From contig CALHZX010000003.1 in NCBI GenBank assembly GCA_938040725.1, positions 1 to 35,036 of the forward strand: 35,036 nt of DNA, written 5' to 3'. Made by a program: the position numbers and the translations under genes. The stretch is from an uncultured Actinomyces sp. GTDB lineage: Bacteria > Actinomycetota > Actinomycetes > Actinomycetales > Actinomycetaceae. A model generated the notes under the pieces. It ran no database searches and was not told the DNA's origin. It worked only from the letters and a program-made list of their open reading frames with translations. Positions 6,899 through 13,667 of this stretch are shown one piece after another. The first letter of the stretch is position 1. Every line of letters begins with the position of its first letter.

Positions 6899-8109
6899 GC
6901 CGTCCCCCACTCCAGCAGGGACGCCAGGTCGAACCCGGCCGCAGCAAAGCGGTCATGCAGGTCCAGTCCGCCGCTGCCGCGTTCGCAGCGGATCCCGTCG
7001 TACGTAAAGAGCGACGCAGTTTCGATCCGATTACCTTCAACGCGCCCGGGAACCGCAAGAATCTCGGCGACGTGTCGGTGTCCATCGGTTCCACGCTCGA
7101 CGTGACACACGAGGTCAATCGACGAGGCCAAGGTCGGAGTGACGAACGCCGTCGTGACGTTTTCTCCCGCGAGGAGAGGCAGGATCGAGAGTTTATCGAG
7201 GGCCTCACGAGCCGAATTGGCATGCACGGTCGCCATACCTGGAACACCGGCGTTGAGGGCAACGAGGAGATCGAGGGCCTCAGGGCCTCGCACCTCGCCG
7301 ACGATCAGGTATTCGGGGCGCATACGCAGGGACTCGCGCACGAGATCACGCAGGGTAATCTCCCCCGTACCCTCCGCGCCCGCCGGACGAGTCTGCATCG
7401 CAACGTGGTCCCAGTTAGCCAGACCCAGCTCGAAGACTTCCTCGCAGGAGATAACGCGGCGCGAACGCGGAAGCTCCCCCGCCAGGGCGCGCAGCAGCGT
7501 CGTCTTGCCCGCCTGAGTTCCTCCCGAAACGAGCACAGACAGCCCGCAACTGACGGCGGCCGAGAGGAAGTCGCGCATCGGCGGAGCGACCATCTCGACC
7601 GCAACCAGATCCTCCAGGGTGCGCGCCCGCTGGATGTGTTTGCGGATGTTCACGCTCCACGACGAACCCGTCACCGGCGGAATGACGACATGGAGACGCT
7701 CCCCGCCCGCGAGCATCGCGTCCACGAAGGGACTCGACAGGTCGAGCCTGCGTCCCGAGTGGTGCAGCATCCTCTCCACGAGGGCCCGCACATCCTCGTC
7801 CGCGAGGATGAGGCTGGTCAACTCGGCCACACCACCACGCGCGACGAACACGCGCGAGGCCGCGTTGATCCATATTTCCTCCACCGACGGATCATCCATG
7901 AGCACCTGGAGCGGGCCGAGGCCGCAGATGTCGTCCATGAGGTCCGCTTCGATCTGCGCTCGGGCAGAGGGCAACAGGTCGGGTACGTGCCGATCAATGG
8001 CACGCTCGATGAGCGCGCGCACCGCCGCAGGATCGCGAGCCGCGTCAATGCCGCCCGCAGCCAATCCCTCTCGGACACGCGCCGCGAGAGAACGCGTGAT
8101 GGCTTCCAT
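6895..8109 (-). CDS. tadA: Type II/IV secretion ATPase TadA/CpaF
   Basis: This is the cytoplasmic hexameric ATPase that powers assembly of Flp/Tad pili or related secretion. It has 404 residues. A helical N-terminal domain (about 1-60) leads into DDICGLGPLQVLMDDPSVEEIWIN, the CpaF family signature. Walker A GGTQAGKTT is at about 196-204, where GGTGSGKT is more usual. The Asp-box region is CEEVFEL and Walker B LIVGEVRGPEA at 268-278. The His box is ATVHANSAREAL. The start at 8109 has a strong ribosome-binding site (AAGGAGG, 8 nt upstream). It is the first gene of the operon. No TadZ/CpaE/Ssd homologue precedes it, unlike Rv3660c-Rv3659c; a divergent unrelated gene is there instead. Confidence 0.93.
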   Translation of the reverse strand: MEAITRSLAARVREGLAAGGIDAARDPAAVRALIERAIDRHVPDLLPSARAQIEADLMDDICGLGPLQVLMDDPSVEEIWINAASRVFVARGGVAELTSLILADEDVRALVERMLHHSGRRLDLSSPFVDAMLAGGERLHVVIPPVTGSSWSVNIRKHIQRARTLEDLVAVEMVAPPMRDFLSAAVSCGLSVLVSGGTQAGKTTLLRALAGELPRSRRVISCEEVFELGLANWDHVAMQTRPAGAEGTGEITLRDLVRESLRMRPEYLIVGEVRGPEALDLLVALNAGVPGMATVHANSAREALDKLSILPLLAGENVTTAFVTPTLASSIDLVCHVERGTDGHRHVAEILAVPGRVEGNRIETASLFTYDGIRCERGSGGLDLHDRFAAAGFDLASLLEWGTA

Positions 8110-8149
8110 CGCTGCGCCTCCTTGCTACAGACCAAGCCAATGTGTCGAA

Positions 8150-8164
8150 AATAACAGAGTTATT
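8150..8164. promoter_or_regulatory. Small palindrome upstream of the Tad operon
   Basis: AATAAC-AGA-GTTATT, a perfect 6-bp inverted repeat about 40 bp before the tadA start in the 144-bp divergent region. It overlaps an AT-rich stretch that could be the tadA -10, so it is a candidate operator. Evidence is position and symmetry only. Confidence 0.3.
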
Positions 8165-8241
8165 CAGAAAGGAGCAAACCCACACCCGCCCAATCTCCCA
8201 CGACTCCGCGCGGGGAAGCACTCGCGTGCCCTTACACGCGA

Positions 8242-8247
8242 TACGTT
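8242..8247 (+). promoter_or_regulatory. -10 element for a leaderless transcript of the phosphotransferase-fold gene
   Basis: TACGTT followed by 6 nt (AAGTCA) and the ATG at 8254, with no ribosome-binding site. It matches the TANNNT-N6-start pattern seen at other genes of the window. No clear -35. Confidence 0.5.
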
Positions 8248-8253
8248 AAGTCA

Positions 8254-9435
8254 ATGACCTCCCCGAAGAGCCCCCTCGAACTGGCAGCCCTGGCCACCGC
8301 CGCCGTCCCCGGTATGCGCGTCACCGCCCTGCGCCCGCCCTCCTACAGCGACGAGCTCTCTACCGTGACCGGCATCGAAGATGCCGCAGGCAACCGCTGG
8401 ATCGTCACCTGCCCCCACGAAGAGGTCTCAGGCCCCGCCCTCGAAGCAGCCTCCGGAATCCTCGACCGACTCGGGCAGGCACACGACCACGACTACATCC
8501 CCTTCGACGTGCCACGACTGGCCGGGCAGGCCAAGCTCGCACATGGCGGAAGCGTCTACGTCCACCGCGATCCGGGCGGCGCCGCCCCCACGGACGAGGA
8601 CCTCGACACCGACCCGCTCCTGCCCGCCTCTCTCGGACGCGCCCTCGCAGCCCTCCACAACCTCCCCGAGACCGTATTCTCCGCGATCGGACTACCCACC
8701 TACACGGCCATCGAATGCCGCGACCGTAACCTCGCCCTCCTCGACGAAGCCGCCCGCGAGGCCACCATTCCCGCCGCCCTGTGGAGCCGCTGGGAAGCCG
8801 CCCTCGAAGACGTCTCCCTCTGGCGCTTCCCCGCCGCCCCCGTCCACGGCGACATCCAAGAACACTGCCTATCCATCAAACGCGGCTCACTCCTCGCCAT
8901 CAGCGGCTGGACCAGCGCGCACGTGGGCGACCCCGCCCTCGACATCGCGTGGATCCAGGCCACCGCATCCGACGCATTCCTCGAACGCTTCCGCGAAACC
9001 TACGGACACGAGCGCCGCGCCACCGACCTGCACGTCTTTACACGCGCCCAGCTCATGAGCGAGATCGCCCTCGTCCGCTGGCTCGTGCACGGGCTGCACG
9101 CCGAAGACACTTCCGTCATCGACGAGGCACGTGCCATGCTCGACGACCTCGCCAAGGACCTCGACGGCGAGCCCCTCCTGCCCTCGCACGCATCCGCGAT
9201 GGGAGCCCGCATCTCCCTGACCCCCATCGAATCCCCCTCCGCCTCGCCGATCGACGCCTCGGAACCCACGCCGAGCGCAGCGGACGAAGCCGACGAGGAC
9301 GCCTCCGGCGAACCCACCGTCCCCGTCTCGCGCCCCGCCTCCGCACTCAGACGCAAGCTCGCACAAGGCGAAGTCGACCGCGCCGCCCCCACCGAGCGCC
9401 TCAGCCTCGGCCCCGACGGCACGCTGCTGCGCTAA
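8254..9435 (+). CDS. Aminoglycoside-phosphotransferase-fold protein, probably catalytically degenerate
   Basis: A 393-residue cytoplasmic protein with the APH/choline-kinase fold. The catalytic loop is VHGDIQEHCL (about 197-206), and the family's GDP-x-x-D motif appears as VGDPALDIAW (about 227-236). The HGD aspartate remains. The asparagine expected five residues later is a cysteine, although some family members use a different residue there. The metal-binding Asp of the usual I-D-W motif is glycine (LAISGWTSA). The N-lobe strand that normally carries the ATP-contacting basic residue reads WIVTCP. These changes suggest a pseudokinase or a very divergent phosphotransferase. After about residue 295 the protein is a low-complexity acidic Ala/Ser/Pro/Glu tail. 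It is divergent from tadA and convergent with the DUF2304 gene; its substrate is unknown. Confidence 0.7.
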   Translation: MTSPKSPLELAALATAAVPGMRVTALRPPSYSDELSTVTGIEDAAGNRWIVTCPHEEVSGPALEAASGILDRLGQAHDHDYIPFDVPRLAGQAKLAHGGSVYVHRDPGGAAPTDEDLDTDPLLPASLGRALAALHNLPETVFSAIGLPTYTAIECRDRNLALLDEAAREATIPAALWSRWEAALEDVSLWRFPAAPVHGDIQEHCLSIKRGSLLAISGWTSAHVGDPALDIAWIQATASDAFLERFRETYGHERRATDLHVFTRAQLMSEIALVRWLVHGLHAEDTSVIDEARAMLDDLAKDLDGEPLLPSHASAMGARISLTPIESPSASPIDASEPTPSAADEADEDASGEPTVPVSRPASALRRKLAQGEVDRAAPTERLSLGPDGTLLR

Positions 9436-9489
9436 CCGCGCCGCGCCGCCCGCGGACCACCCGCCCGGGGCGCTCCGACGTCACAAACC

Positions 9490-9521
9490 GGGGCCCGCCA
9501 AGTTTCCACCTGACGGGCCCC
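9490..9521. terminator. Hairpin terminator between convergent genes
   Basis: GGGGCCCG (9490-9497) pairs with CGGGCCCC (9514-9521). It lies between the stops of the phosphotransferase-fold gene (plus) and the DUF2304 gene (minus), so it could serve both. It is followed by CAGCCTCGTTG, a variant of the recurrent ACGAGGC motif. The rest of 9436-9552 shows nothing else. Confidence 0.75.
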
Positions 9522-9552
9522 AGCCTCGTTGATCGTTGCGACAGTGCACGCC

Positions 9553-9945
9553 TCAGCGGGACTGATCATCCCCCTCACGTGACGCCTCCAGAGCATCAAC
9601 GCGGCGCTGAAGATCCTCCATCTGAAGGCGCAAGATCGCAGCCTCCTCCGTCAGGCGACGACGATCCTCATCCGAACGCGACAGATCCACCGAAAGACGC
9701 AGCGACAGCAACAGCAACACCACGCCGGCCACAAAATAGCCCAAGTTCAGCGGAACAACGACACCCAGCTGCATCGCCGTCCACTTCAGCGTCTGCGGGA
9801 AAATGGAGAGCAGCGCGGTGAAGAACGCGATGCAATACCACCACAGACCGTAGCGCTCCTTCAGGCCCGAGTTACGCATCTTGACGAACACCATCACCAG
9901 GATGATGATCGCGAACACCAGTCCAAGCACATAGGTGGGGCTCAT
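9553..9945 (-). CDS. DUF2304 membrane protein
   Basis: A 130-residue DUF2304-type protein with three likely membrane helices: about 4-23 (VLGLVFAIIILVMVFV), 33-50 (LWWYCIAFFTALLSIF) and 62-84 (VVVPLNLGYFVAGVVLLLLSL). A charged C-terminal segment with heptad-like pattern (about 90-125) could form a coiled coil. DUF2304 proteins usually sit beside dolichyl-phosphate-mannose-synthase-like GT2 enzymes and are presumed to anchor or assist them; the exact role is unknown. Here the ATG at 9945 overlaps the upstream GT2 stop by 4 nt (ATGA) and is preceded by AGGAGAA. A second DUF2304 gene paired with a second GT2 lies at 25.76 kb. Confidence 0.85.
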   Translation of the reverse strand: MSPTYVLGLVFAIIILVMVFVKMRNSGLKERYGLWWYCIAFFTALLSIFPQTLKWTAMQLGVVVPLNLGYFVAGVVLLLLSLRLSVDLSRSDEDRRRLTEEAAILRLQMEDLQRRVDALEASREGDDQSR

Positions 9946-10697
9946 GCGTTCTCCTCCGGCGCCTGGGCGACCTTCTCACCGGGGCGCGAAAGAGACACCG
10001 CGAGGGCCATCGTCGCGCGCACCAGGAAGATCGCCGATTTGATCGGATTGTGGGAGGGCTCCCCGCCGGCCCGCGGGTGCATCTGCACACCGACCTCACG
10101 CACGACCAAGTGCGAGCGCGCCGCAATGACGAGCGCACCAATCGTGTCACCCAGATACTCAGCCGGATAGTTGTGCGCAAACAGGGCCAGCGCCCGAGGC
10201 CCGTAGAGCTTGAAGCCACTCGTCGTATCACTGAGGCGAGTCTTGCACACGCGCGAAAGGATCAACGAGAAGAGATTCATTGCCCACTTACGAGGACCCC
10301 GCGCACGATAGTCACCCTTACCCGCAAAACGCGAACCGATCACGACGTCCGCATGCTCGCGCGAAGCCGTCTCGATCAGGGTGTCAATCTCGCGCGGATC
10401 ATGCTGGCCATCCGCGTCGAGCTGACACGCGTACTCGTACCCCATGCGCTGGGCATACTGGAAGCCGGCGCGCATGGCGCCACCGACACCCAGATTGAGG
10501 GGCAGGTCGAGGACGGCGACGCCCGCGGCGCGCGCGATATCGGCGGTCGCATCCATCGACCCGTCGGAGACCACGAGAATGTCCGCGAAAGAAGGCTTCT
10601 CAGCCATCACCATCTCGAGGACATCACCGAGCACCTCCTCCTCGTTCCACGCAGGGATAACGATGAGCAGGCGGGATTGAGCACTGGGACGGCTCAC
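9942..10697 (-). CDS. GT2 family glycosyltransferase (polyprenyl-phosphate sugar synthase-like)
   Basis: A 251-residue GT2 enzyme of the DPM1/WcaA type. The nucleotide-binding start is LLIVIPAWNEEEVLGDVL (about 10-27), the metal-binding DxD is in QLDADGQHDP (about 92-101), and the acceptor region is DTTSGFKLYGP. There is no membrane domain in the protein itself; membrane attachment probably comes from the DUF2304 partner. It likely moves a sugar from a nucleotide donor to a polyprenyl-phosphate carrier or growing glycan, but donor and acceptor are unknown. Translation starts at the GTG at 10697, directly after the rfbA stop, with GAGGGG 7 nt upstream. rfbA, this gene and DUF2304 form one operon. 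Confidence 0.88.
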   Translation of the reverse strand: MSRPSAQSRLLIVIPAWNEEEVLGDVLEMVMAEKPSFADILVVSDGSMDATADIARAAGVAVLDLPLNLGVGGAMRAGFQYAQRMGYEYACQLDADGQHDPREIDTLIETASREHADVVIGSRFAGKGDYRARGPRKWAMNLFSLILSRVCKTRLSDTTSGFKLYGPRALALFAHNYPAEYLGDTIGALVIAARSHLVVREVGVQMHPRAGGEPSHNPIKSAIFLVRATMALAVSLSRPGEKVAQAPEENA

Positions 10698-11570
10698 TCA
10701 GTACCCCTCGCGCTCAAGCAGCTCAAGCAGGTAAGCACCATAGCCGGACTTCACCAGGGGTTCGGCACGCTGGCGCAGCCCCTCGTCGTCAATAAAGCCC
10801 ATGCGCCACGCGACCTCCTCGGGGGCACCGATCTTCATGCCCTGGCGGGCCTCAACCGTACGCACGAAAGCCGTGGCGTCAGCGAGCGAGTCGAACGTGC
10901 CCGTGTCCAGCCACGCAGTGCCGCGCGGGAGGACCTCGACCTTGAGCTTTCCTGCCTCGAGGTAGGAGCGGTTCACGTCGGTAATCTCGTACTCGCCGCG
11001 CGCACTCGGCTTGAGGTTGCGGGCAATCTCGACCACGTCGTTGTCGTAGAAGTACAGGCCAGGCACCGCGTAGTTCGACTTGGGGTTCTCAGGCTTCTCC
11101 TCGATGGACAGAGCGTTGAACTCCTCGTCGAATTCCACGACACCGTACGCGCGCGGATTGGACACGTGGTAGGCAAAGACCGCACCGCCGTCGGGGTCGA
11201 CGTGGCGACGCAGCTGGGCGCCCATGCCGGGCCCGTAGAAGATGTTGTCGCCCAGGACCAGGGCAGCGCTGTCATTACCCACGTGATCGGCACCGAGCAC
11301 GAAAGCCTGCGCAAGGCCGTTGGGCTCGTGCTGGACCGCGTAGGAGATGTTGACGCCGAGCTGGCTGCCATCGCCAAGCAGGCGATGGAAGGAGGGTGCG
11401 TCATGCGGCGTGGTGATGACGAGCACCTCGGAAATACCCGCCAACATCAGGGTTGACAGCGGGTAGTAGATCATCGGCTTGTCGTAGACGGGGACGAGCT
11501 GCTTCGATGTCCCCAGCGTGATCGGGTTCAGACGGGTGCCCGAGCCGCCCGCCAGGATGATGCCTTTCAT
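10698..11570 (-). CDS. rfbA: Glucose-1-phosphate thymidylyltransferase
   Basis: RfbA/RmlA joins glucose-1-phosphate and dTTP to give dTDP-glucose, the first step of dTDP-L-rhamnose synthesis. The 290-residue protein starts MKGIILAGGSGTRL, with the nucleotidyltransferase P-loop GGSGTRL at about 8-14, followed by TSKQLVPVYDKPM. LGDNIFYG carries the metal-binding Asp, and GTAWLDTGTFDSL is typical of RmlA. The ATG at 11570 has GGAGG 4 nt upstream; a longer frame to 11621 adds unrelated residues and is rejected. It is divergent from the rfbC-rfbD fusion, so both arms of the pathway share a control region. rfbB (4,6-dehydratase) is not in the window. Confidence 0.95.
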   Translation of the reverse strand: MKGIILAGGSGTRLNPITLGTSKQLVPVYDKPMIYYPLSTLMLAGISEVLVITTPHDAPSFHRLLGDGSQLGVNISYAVQHEPNGLAQAFVLGADHVGNDSAALVLGDNIFYGPGMGAQLRRHVDPDGGAVFAYHVSNPRAYGVVEFDEEFNALSIEEKPENPKSNYAVPGLYFYDNDVVEIARNLKPSARGEYEITDVNRSYLEAGKLKVEVLPRGTAWLDTGTFDSLADATAFVRTVEARQGMKIGAPEEVAWRMGFIDDEGLRQRAEPLVKSGYGAYLLELLEREGY

Positions 11571-11614
11571 GTTGCCTCCGCTTCCCGGCGCGCCCTCGAG
11601 TGGGTCGCGCGTCG

Positions 11615-11644
11615 TTGACAATTATCCCTATCACCGAGTATTTT
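11615..11644 (+). promoter_or_regulatory. Promoter for rfbCD in the rfbA/rfbCD divergent region
   Basis: A consensus -35 TTGACA (11615-11620) and -10 TATTTT (11639-11644) are separated by 18 nt, pointing to rfbCD with a leader of about 115 nt. A nearer TAGTAT (about 11710) is an alternative -10. On the minus strand GATAAT inside the same stretch could serve rfbA, giving overlapping divergent promoters. Confidence 0.5.
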
Positions 11645-11765
11645 TCCACAACTTCGCCCCTGCGCGCGCCCATGGGGCGGCGCACACCGCCGAGAGGGTG
11701 TAGATCGGATAGTATTTACGTGGAATGTTACGTCCGCACACAATCCACGCACGTAAGGAAGAACC

Positions 11766-13193
11766 ATGGCGCCCACCGCTAAGCCCCTGGGGATTACGAC
11801 CACGCCGATCCCCGGCTTTTTGCGCATTGATCTGACTGTTCACGGCGATAATCGAGGCTGGTTCAAGGAGAACTGGCAGCGCGAAAAGATGGTCGCGCTG
11901 GGTCTGCCAGATTTCGGCCCCGTGCAGAACAACATCTCGTTCAATGACGAGGTTGGGGTAACCCGCGGCATTCACGCGGAGCCGTGGGATAAGTTCGTGT
12001 CGGTCGCGACGGGCCGCGTGTTCGGCGCATGGGTGGACCTGCGCGAAGGCCCTTCGTTCGGCACCGTCTACACGACGATCATTGATCCGGGTGTCGCGGT
12101 CTTCGTGCCTAAAGGCGTGGGTAACTCCTACCAGACCCTAGAGCCGAACACGGCGTATACGTACCTGGTGAACGACCACTGGTCGCCGGACGCACGCTAT
12201 ACCTTCCTGAATCTGGCTGACGAGACGGCCGCCGTGGATTGGCCGATTCCGCTTGAGCGCGCCATCCTGTCGGACAAGGATAAGGCTCACCCGCGCATGG
12301 CGGACGTGACCCCCTTCCCGGCTCCCGCCCCGGCGGGTCGCCGTGCGCTCGTGACGGGTGCGAATGGTCAGCTGGGCCGCGAGCTCATGCGCGCCCTGCC
12401 CGAGGCCGGCTTCACGGTCACGGGCGTGGACCTGCCCGAGGTGTCGATTTCCGACGCCGAGCAGGTGGCCGCGCTGCCGTGGAACGACATCGACGTGGTC
12501 ATCAACGCCGCCGCGTGGACGAACGTGGACGGCGCTGAGACGCCCGAGGGACGCCGTGCAACCTGGCAGGCGAACTCGACCGGCCCGGCCGTCCTGGCGC
12601 GCGAGGCGACGGCTCACGGCGTGACGATGGTCCACATTTCGACTGAGTATGTCTTTGATGGCACTCAGGATGTGCACGTTGAGGATGAGGCCCCCTCTCC
12701 CCTGGGCGCGTACGGCCAGTCGAAGGCGGGCGGCGACGCCGCGGTGGCTTCGACCCCCAGGCACTACATCGTGCGCACCTCCTGGGTCGTGGGAGACGGC
12801 AAGAACTTCCTGAAGACCATGGCATCCCTGGCAGATCAGGGCACCTCCCCATCGGTCGTGTCCGACCAGGTGGGTCGCCTGACCTTCACGTCCGACCTGG
12901 CGCGCGGCATCATTCACCTGCTGACCACCGGCGCCGAATTTGGCACCTACAACCTGTCGGGTGAGGGCCCGGTCATGAGCTGGGCGCAGGTCGCCAAGCG
13001 CGTGTTCGAGCTGTGCGGCCGCGATCCGGAAGACGTCACGCCCGTGACCACGGAAGAGTACTTCGCGGGCCGAGAGGTGGCTCCGCGCCCCCTGTCCTCG
13101 GTCCTGGACCTGACGAAGATCAAGGCCGCTGGCTTCACTCCCGAGGATTCCTCGCAGCACATCGACTCCTACGTCGCTTCCCTGCGCGGTTGA
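11766..13193 (+). CDS. rfbCD: Fused dTDP-4-dehydrorhamnose 3,5-epimerase / reductase
   Basis: One 475-residue polypeptide carries the last two steps of dTDP-L-rhamnose synthesis. Residues 1-180 are RmlC-like: a cupin with the active-site region GVTRGIHAEPWDK (His70) and the tyrosine-bearing NTAYTYLVNDHWSP. Residues about 190-475 are RmlD-like, an SDR reductase with the nucleotide motif VTGANGQLG (196-204), the NAAAWTNVD segment and the catalytic YGQSK (Tyr316, Lys320). Such fusions are known in actinobacteria. In RmlC the histidine is usually followed by an aromatic residue and glutamine; here the sequence is HAEPW. The ATG at 11766 has AAGGAAG 5 nt upstream. It is divergent from rfbA and ends at a strong terminator. 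Confidence 0.95.
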   Translation: MAPTAKPLGITTTPIPGFLRIDLTVHGDNRGWFKENWQREKMVALGLPDFGPVQNNISFNDEVGVTRGIHAEPWDKFVSVATGRVFGAWVDLREGPSFGTVYTTIIDPGVAVFVPKGVGNSYQTLEPNTAYTYLVNDHWSPDARYTFLNLADETAAVDWPIPLERAILSDKDKAHPRMADVTPFPAPAPAGRRALVTGANGQLGRELMRALPEAGFTVTGVDLPEVSISDAEQVAALPWNDIDVVINAAAWTNVDGAETPEGRRATWQANSTGPAVLAREATAHGVTMVHISTEYVFDGTQDVHVEDEAPSPLGAYGQSKAGGDAAVASTPRHYIVRTSWVVGDGKNFLKTMASLADQGTSPSVVSDQVGRLTFTSDLARGIIHLLTTGAEFGTYNLSGEGPVMSWAQVAKRVFELCGRDPEDVTPVTTEEYFAGREVAPRPLSSVLDLTKIKAAGFTPEDSSQHIDSYVASLRG

Positions 13194-13205
13194 CCCTTGT
13201 AGCGA

Positions 13206-13244
13206 CGAGGCCCCGGGCGCTTCTGGACAGCGCCCGGGGCCTCG
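13206..13244 (+). terminator. Strong hairpin terminator after rfbCD
   Basis: CGAGGCCCCGGGCGCT (13206-13221) pairs perfectly with AGCGCCCGGGGCCTCG (13229-13244), 16 bp with a 7-nt loop, 12 nt after the rfbCD stop. It contains the ACGAGGCC core shared by other hairpins here. Confidence 0.9.
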
Positions 13245-13280
13245 CGTATGCCGGTTTGACTTCGGGCAGTGTGCGCGCAT

Positions 13281-13315
13281 GCGAGCCTGACGTACTGCCT
13301 CCCAGTCAGACTCGC
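13281..13315. repeat. Imperfect hairpin in the repeat-dense intergenic segment
   Basis: GCGAGCCTGAC (13281-13291) pairs with GTCAGACTCGC (13305-13315), 10 of 11 bp, around a 13-nt loop. No adjacent gene explains it; it belongs to the structured stretch between the two terminators. Confidence 0.5.
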
Positions 13316-13346
13316 GGACGGGGCTAAGAGCTCGGCCGCAAGCTAA

Positions 13347-13417
13347 GTACGCGGATAGGTTACGAAGATACGGATAGGTTAGAAGCATGCGGATAGGTTA
13401 ATAACCTATCCGCGTAC
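13347..13417. repeat. Iteron-like direct repeats closed by an inverted copy
   Basis: CGGATAGGTTA occurs in direct orientation at 13352-13362, 13371-13381 and 13390-13400, exactly 19 bp apart, and inverted at 13402-13412. The first copy and the inverted copy extend to a perfect 16-bp inverted repeat (GTACGCGGATAGGTTA at 13347-13362, its complement at 13402-13417). The third copy forms a 12-bp palindrome with the same inverted copy around a single A. The inverted copy can therefore pair with any of the three. The layout is that of a repressor/iteron binding array or a switching RNA; nothing nearby is known to use it. Confidence 0.8.
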
Positions 13418-13435
13418 ACACGATCGAGGGCAGCT

Positions 13436-13585
13436 GTGGACCCTCAAGCACCGGAGCGCAACATCAGCGGAACATCGCTACGCATCCCCACCAATTTCGC
13501 ATGCAATTCCCCGATGACTCTTTCAAGCTTTGAAATCGCAACGTTGGTATTCCAACGTTTTCTCAATACGGCAAAACAGACCTGA
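13436..13585 (+). CDS. Possible 49-residue ORF in the repeat-dense segment (doubtful)
   Basis: A GTG at 13436 follows GAGGG by 5 nt and opens 49 codons to a TGA at 13583-13585. No domain or membrane segment is recognised. Codons are AT-rich and unlike the strongly G/C-ending codons of neighbouring genes, so it may be chance, transferred DNA or a relic. It starts 18 nt after the iteron-like array, which could be its control region, and its second half lies inside a 15-bp inverted repeat. Confidence 0.2.
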   Translation: MDPQAPERNISGTSLRIPTNFACNSPMTLSSFEIATLVFQRFLNTAKQT

Positions 13586-13601
13586 TGGGAATTGCATGCG
13601 A
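13497..13601. repeat. 15-bp inverted repeat with nested palindromes
   Basis: TCGCATGCAATTCCC (13497-13511) and GGGAATTGCATGCGA (13587-13601) are exact inverted copies 75 nt apart. Between them lie TTTCAA-GCT-TTGAAA (13521-13535) and the 8-bp hairpin AACGTTGG-TATT-CCAACGTT (13540-13559). The segment is clearly AT-richer than its surroundings. No target-site duplication flanks it. It could be a structured RNA, a protein-binding region or a small relic element. Confidence 0.7.
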
Positions 13602-13608
13602 TATAAAG

Positions 13609-13650
13609 GGCCGGGGCCGGCCACGCTGAATCGCGCAGCTGGCCCCGGCC
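13609..13650 (-). terminator. Hairpin terminator downstream of the autolysin gene
   Basis: GGCCGGGGCCGGC (13609-13621) pairs with GCTGGCCCCGGCC (13638-13650), 12 of 13 bp, 17 nt beyond the autolysin stop. The adjoining GGCCTCGT carries the recurrent ACGAGGCC motif. Confidence 0.8.
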
Positions 13651-13667
13651 TCGTCACGGAAGAACTC

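Noticed and set aside
13347..13417. Short CRISPR-like array
   Set aside because: Repeats are only 11-12 bp with 8-bp gaps, one copy is inverted, and no cas genes are nearby.
13497..13601. MITE or insertion sequence bounded by 15-bp inverted repeats
   Set aside because: No target-site duplication (AATT versus TATA outside the arms) and no transposase; kept only as a structured repeat.
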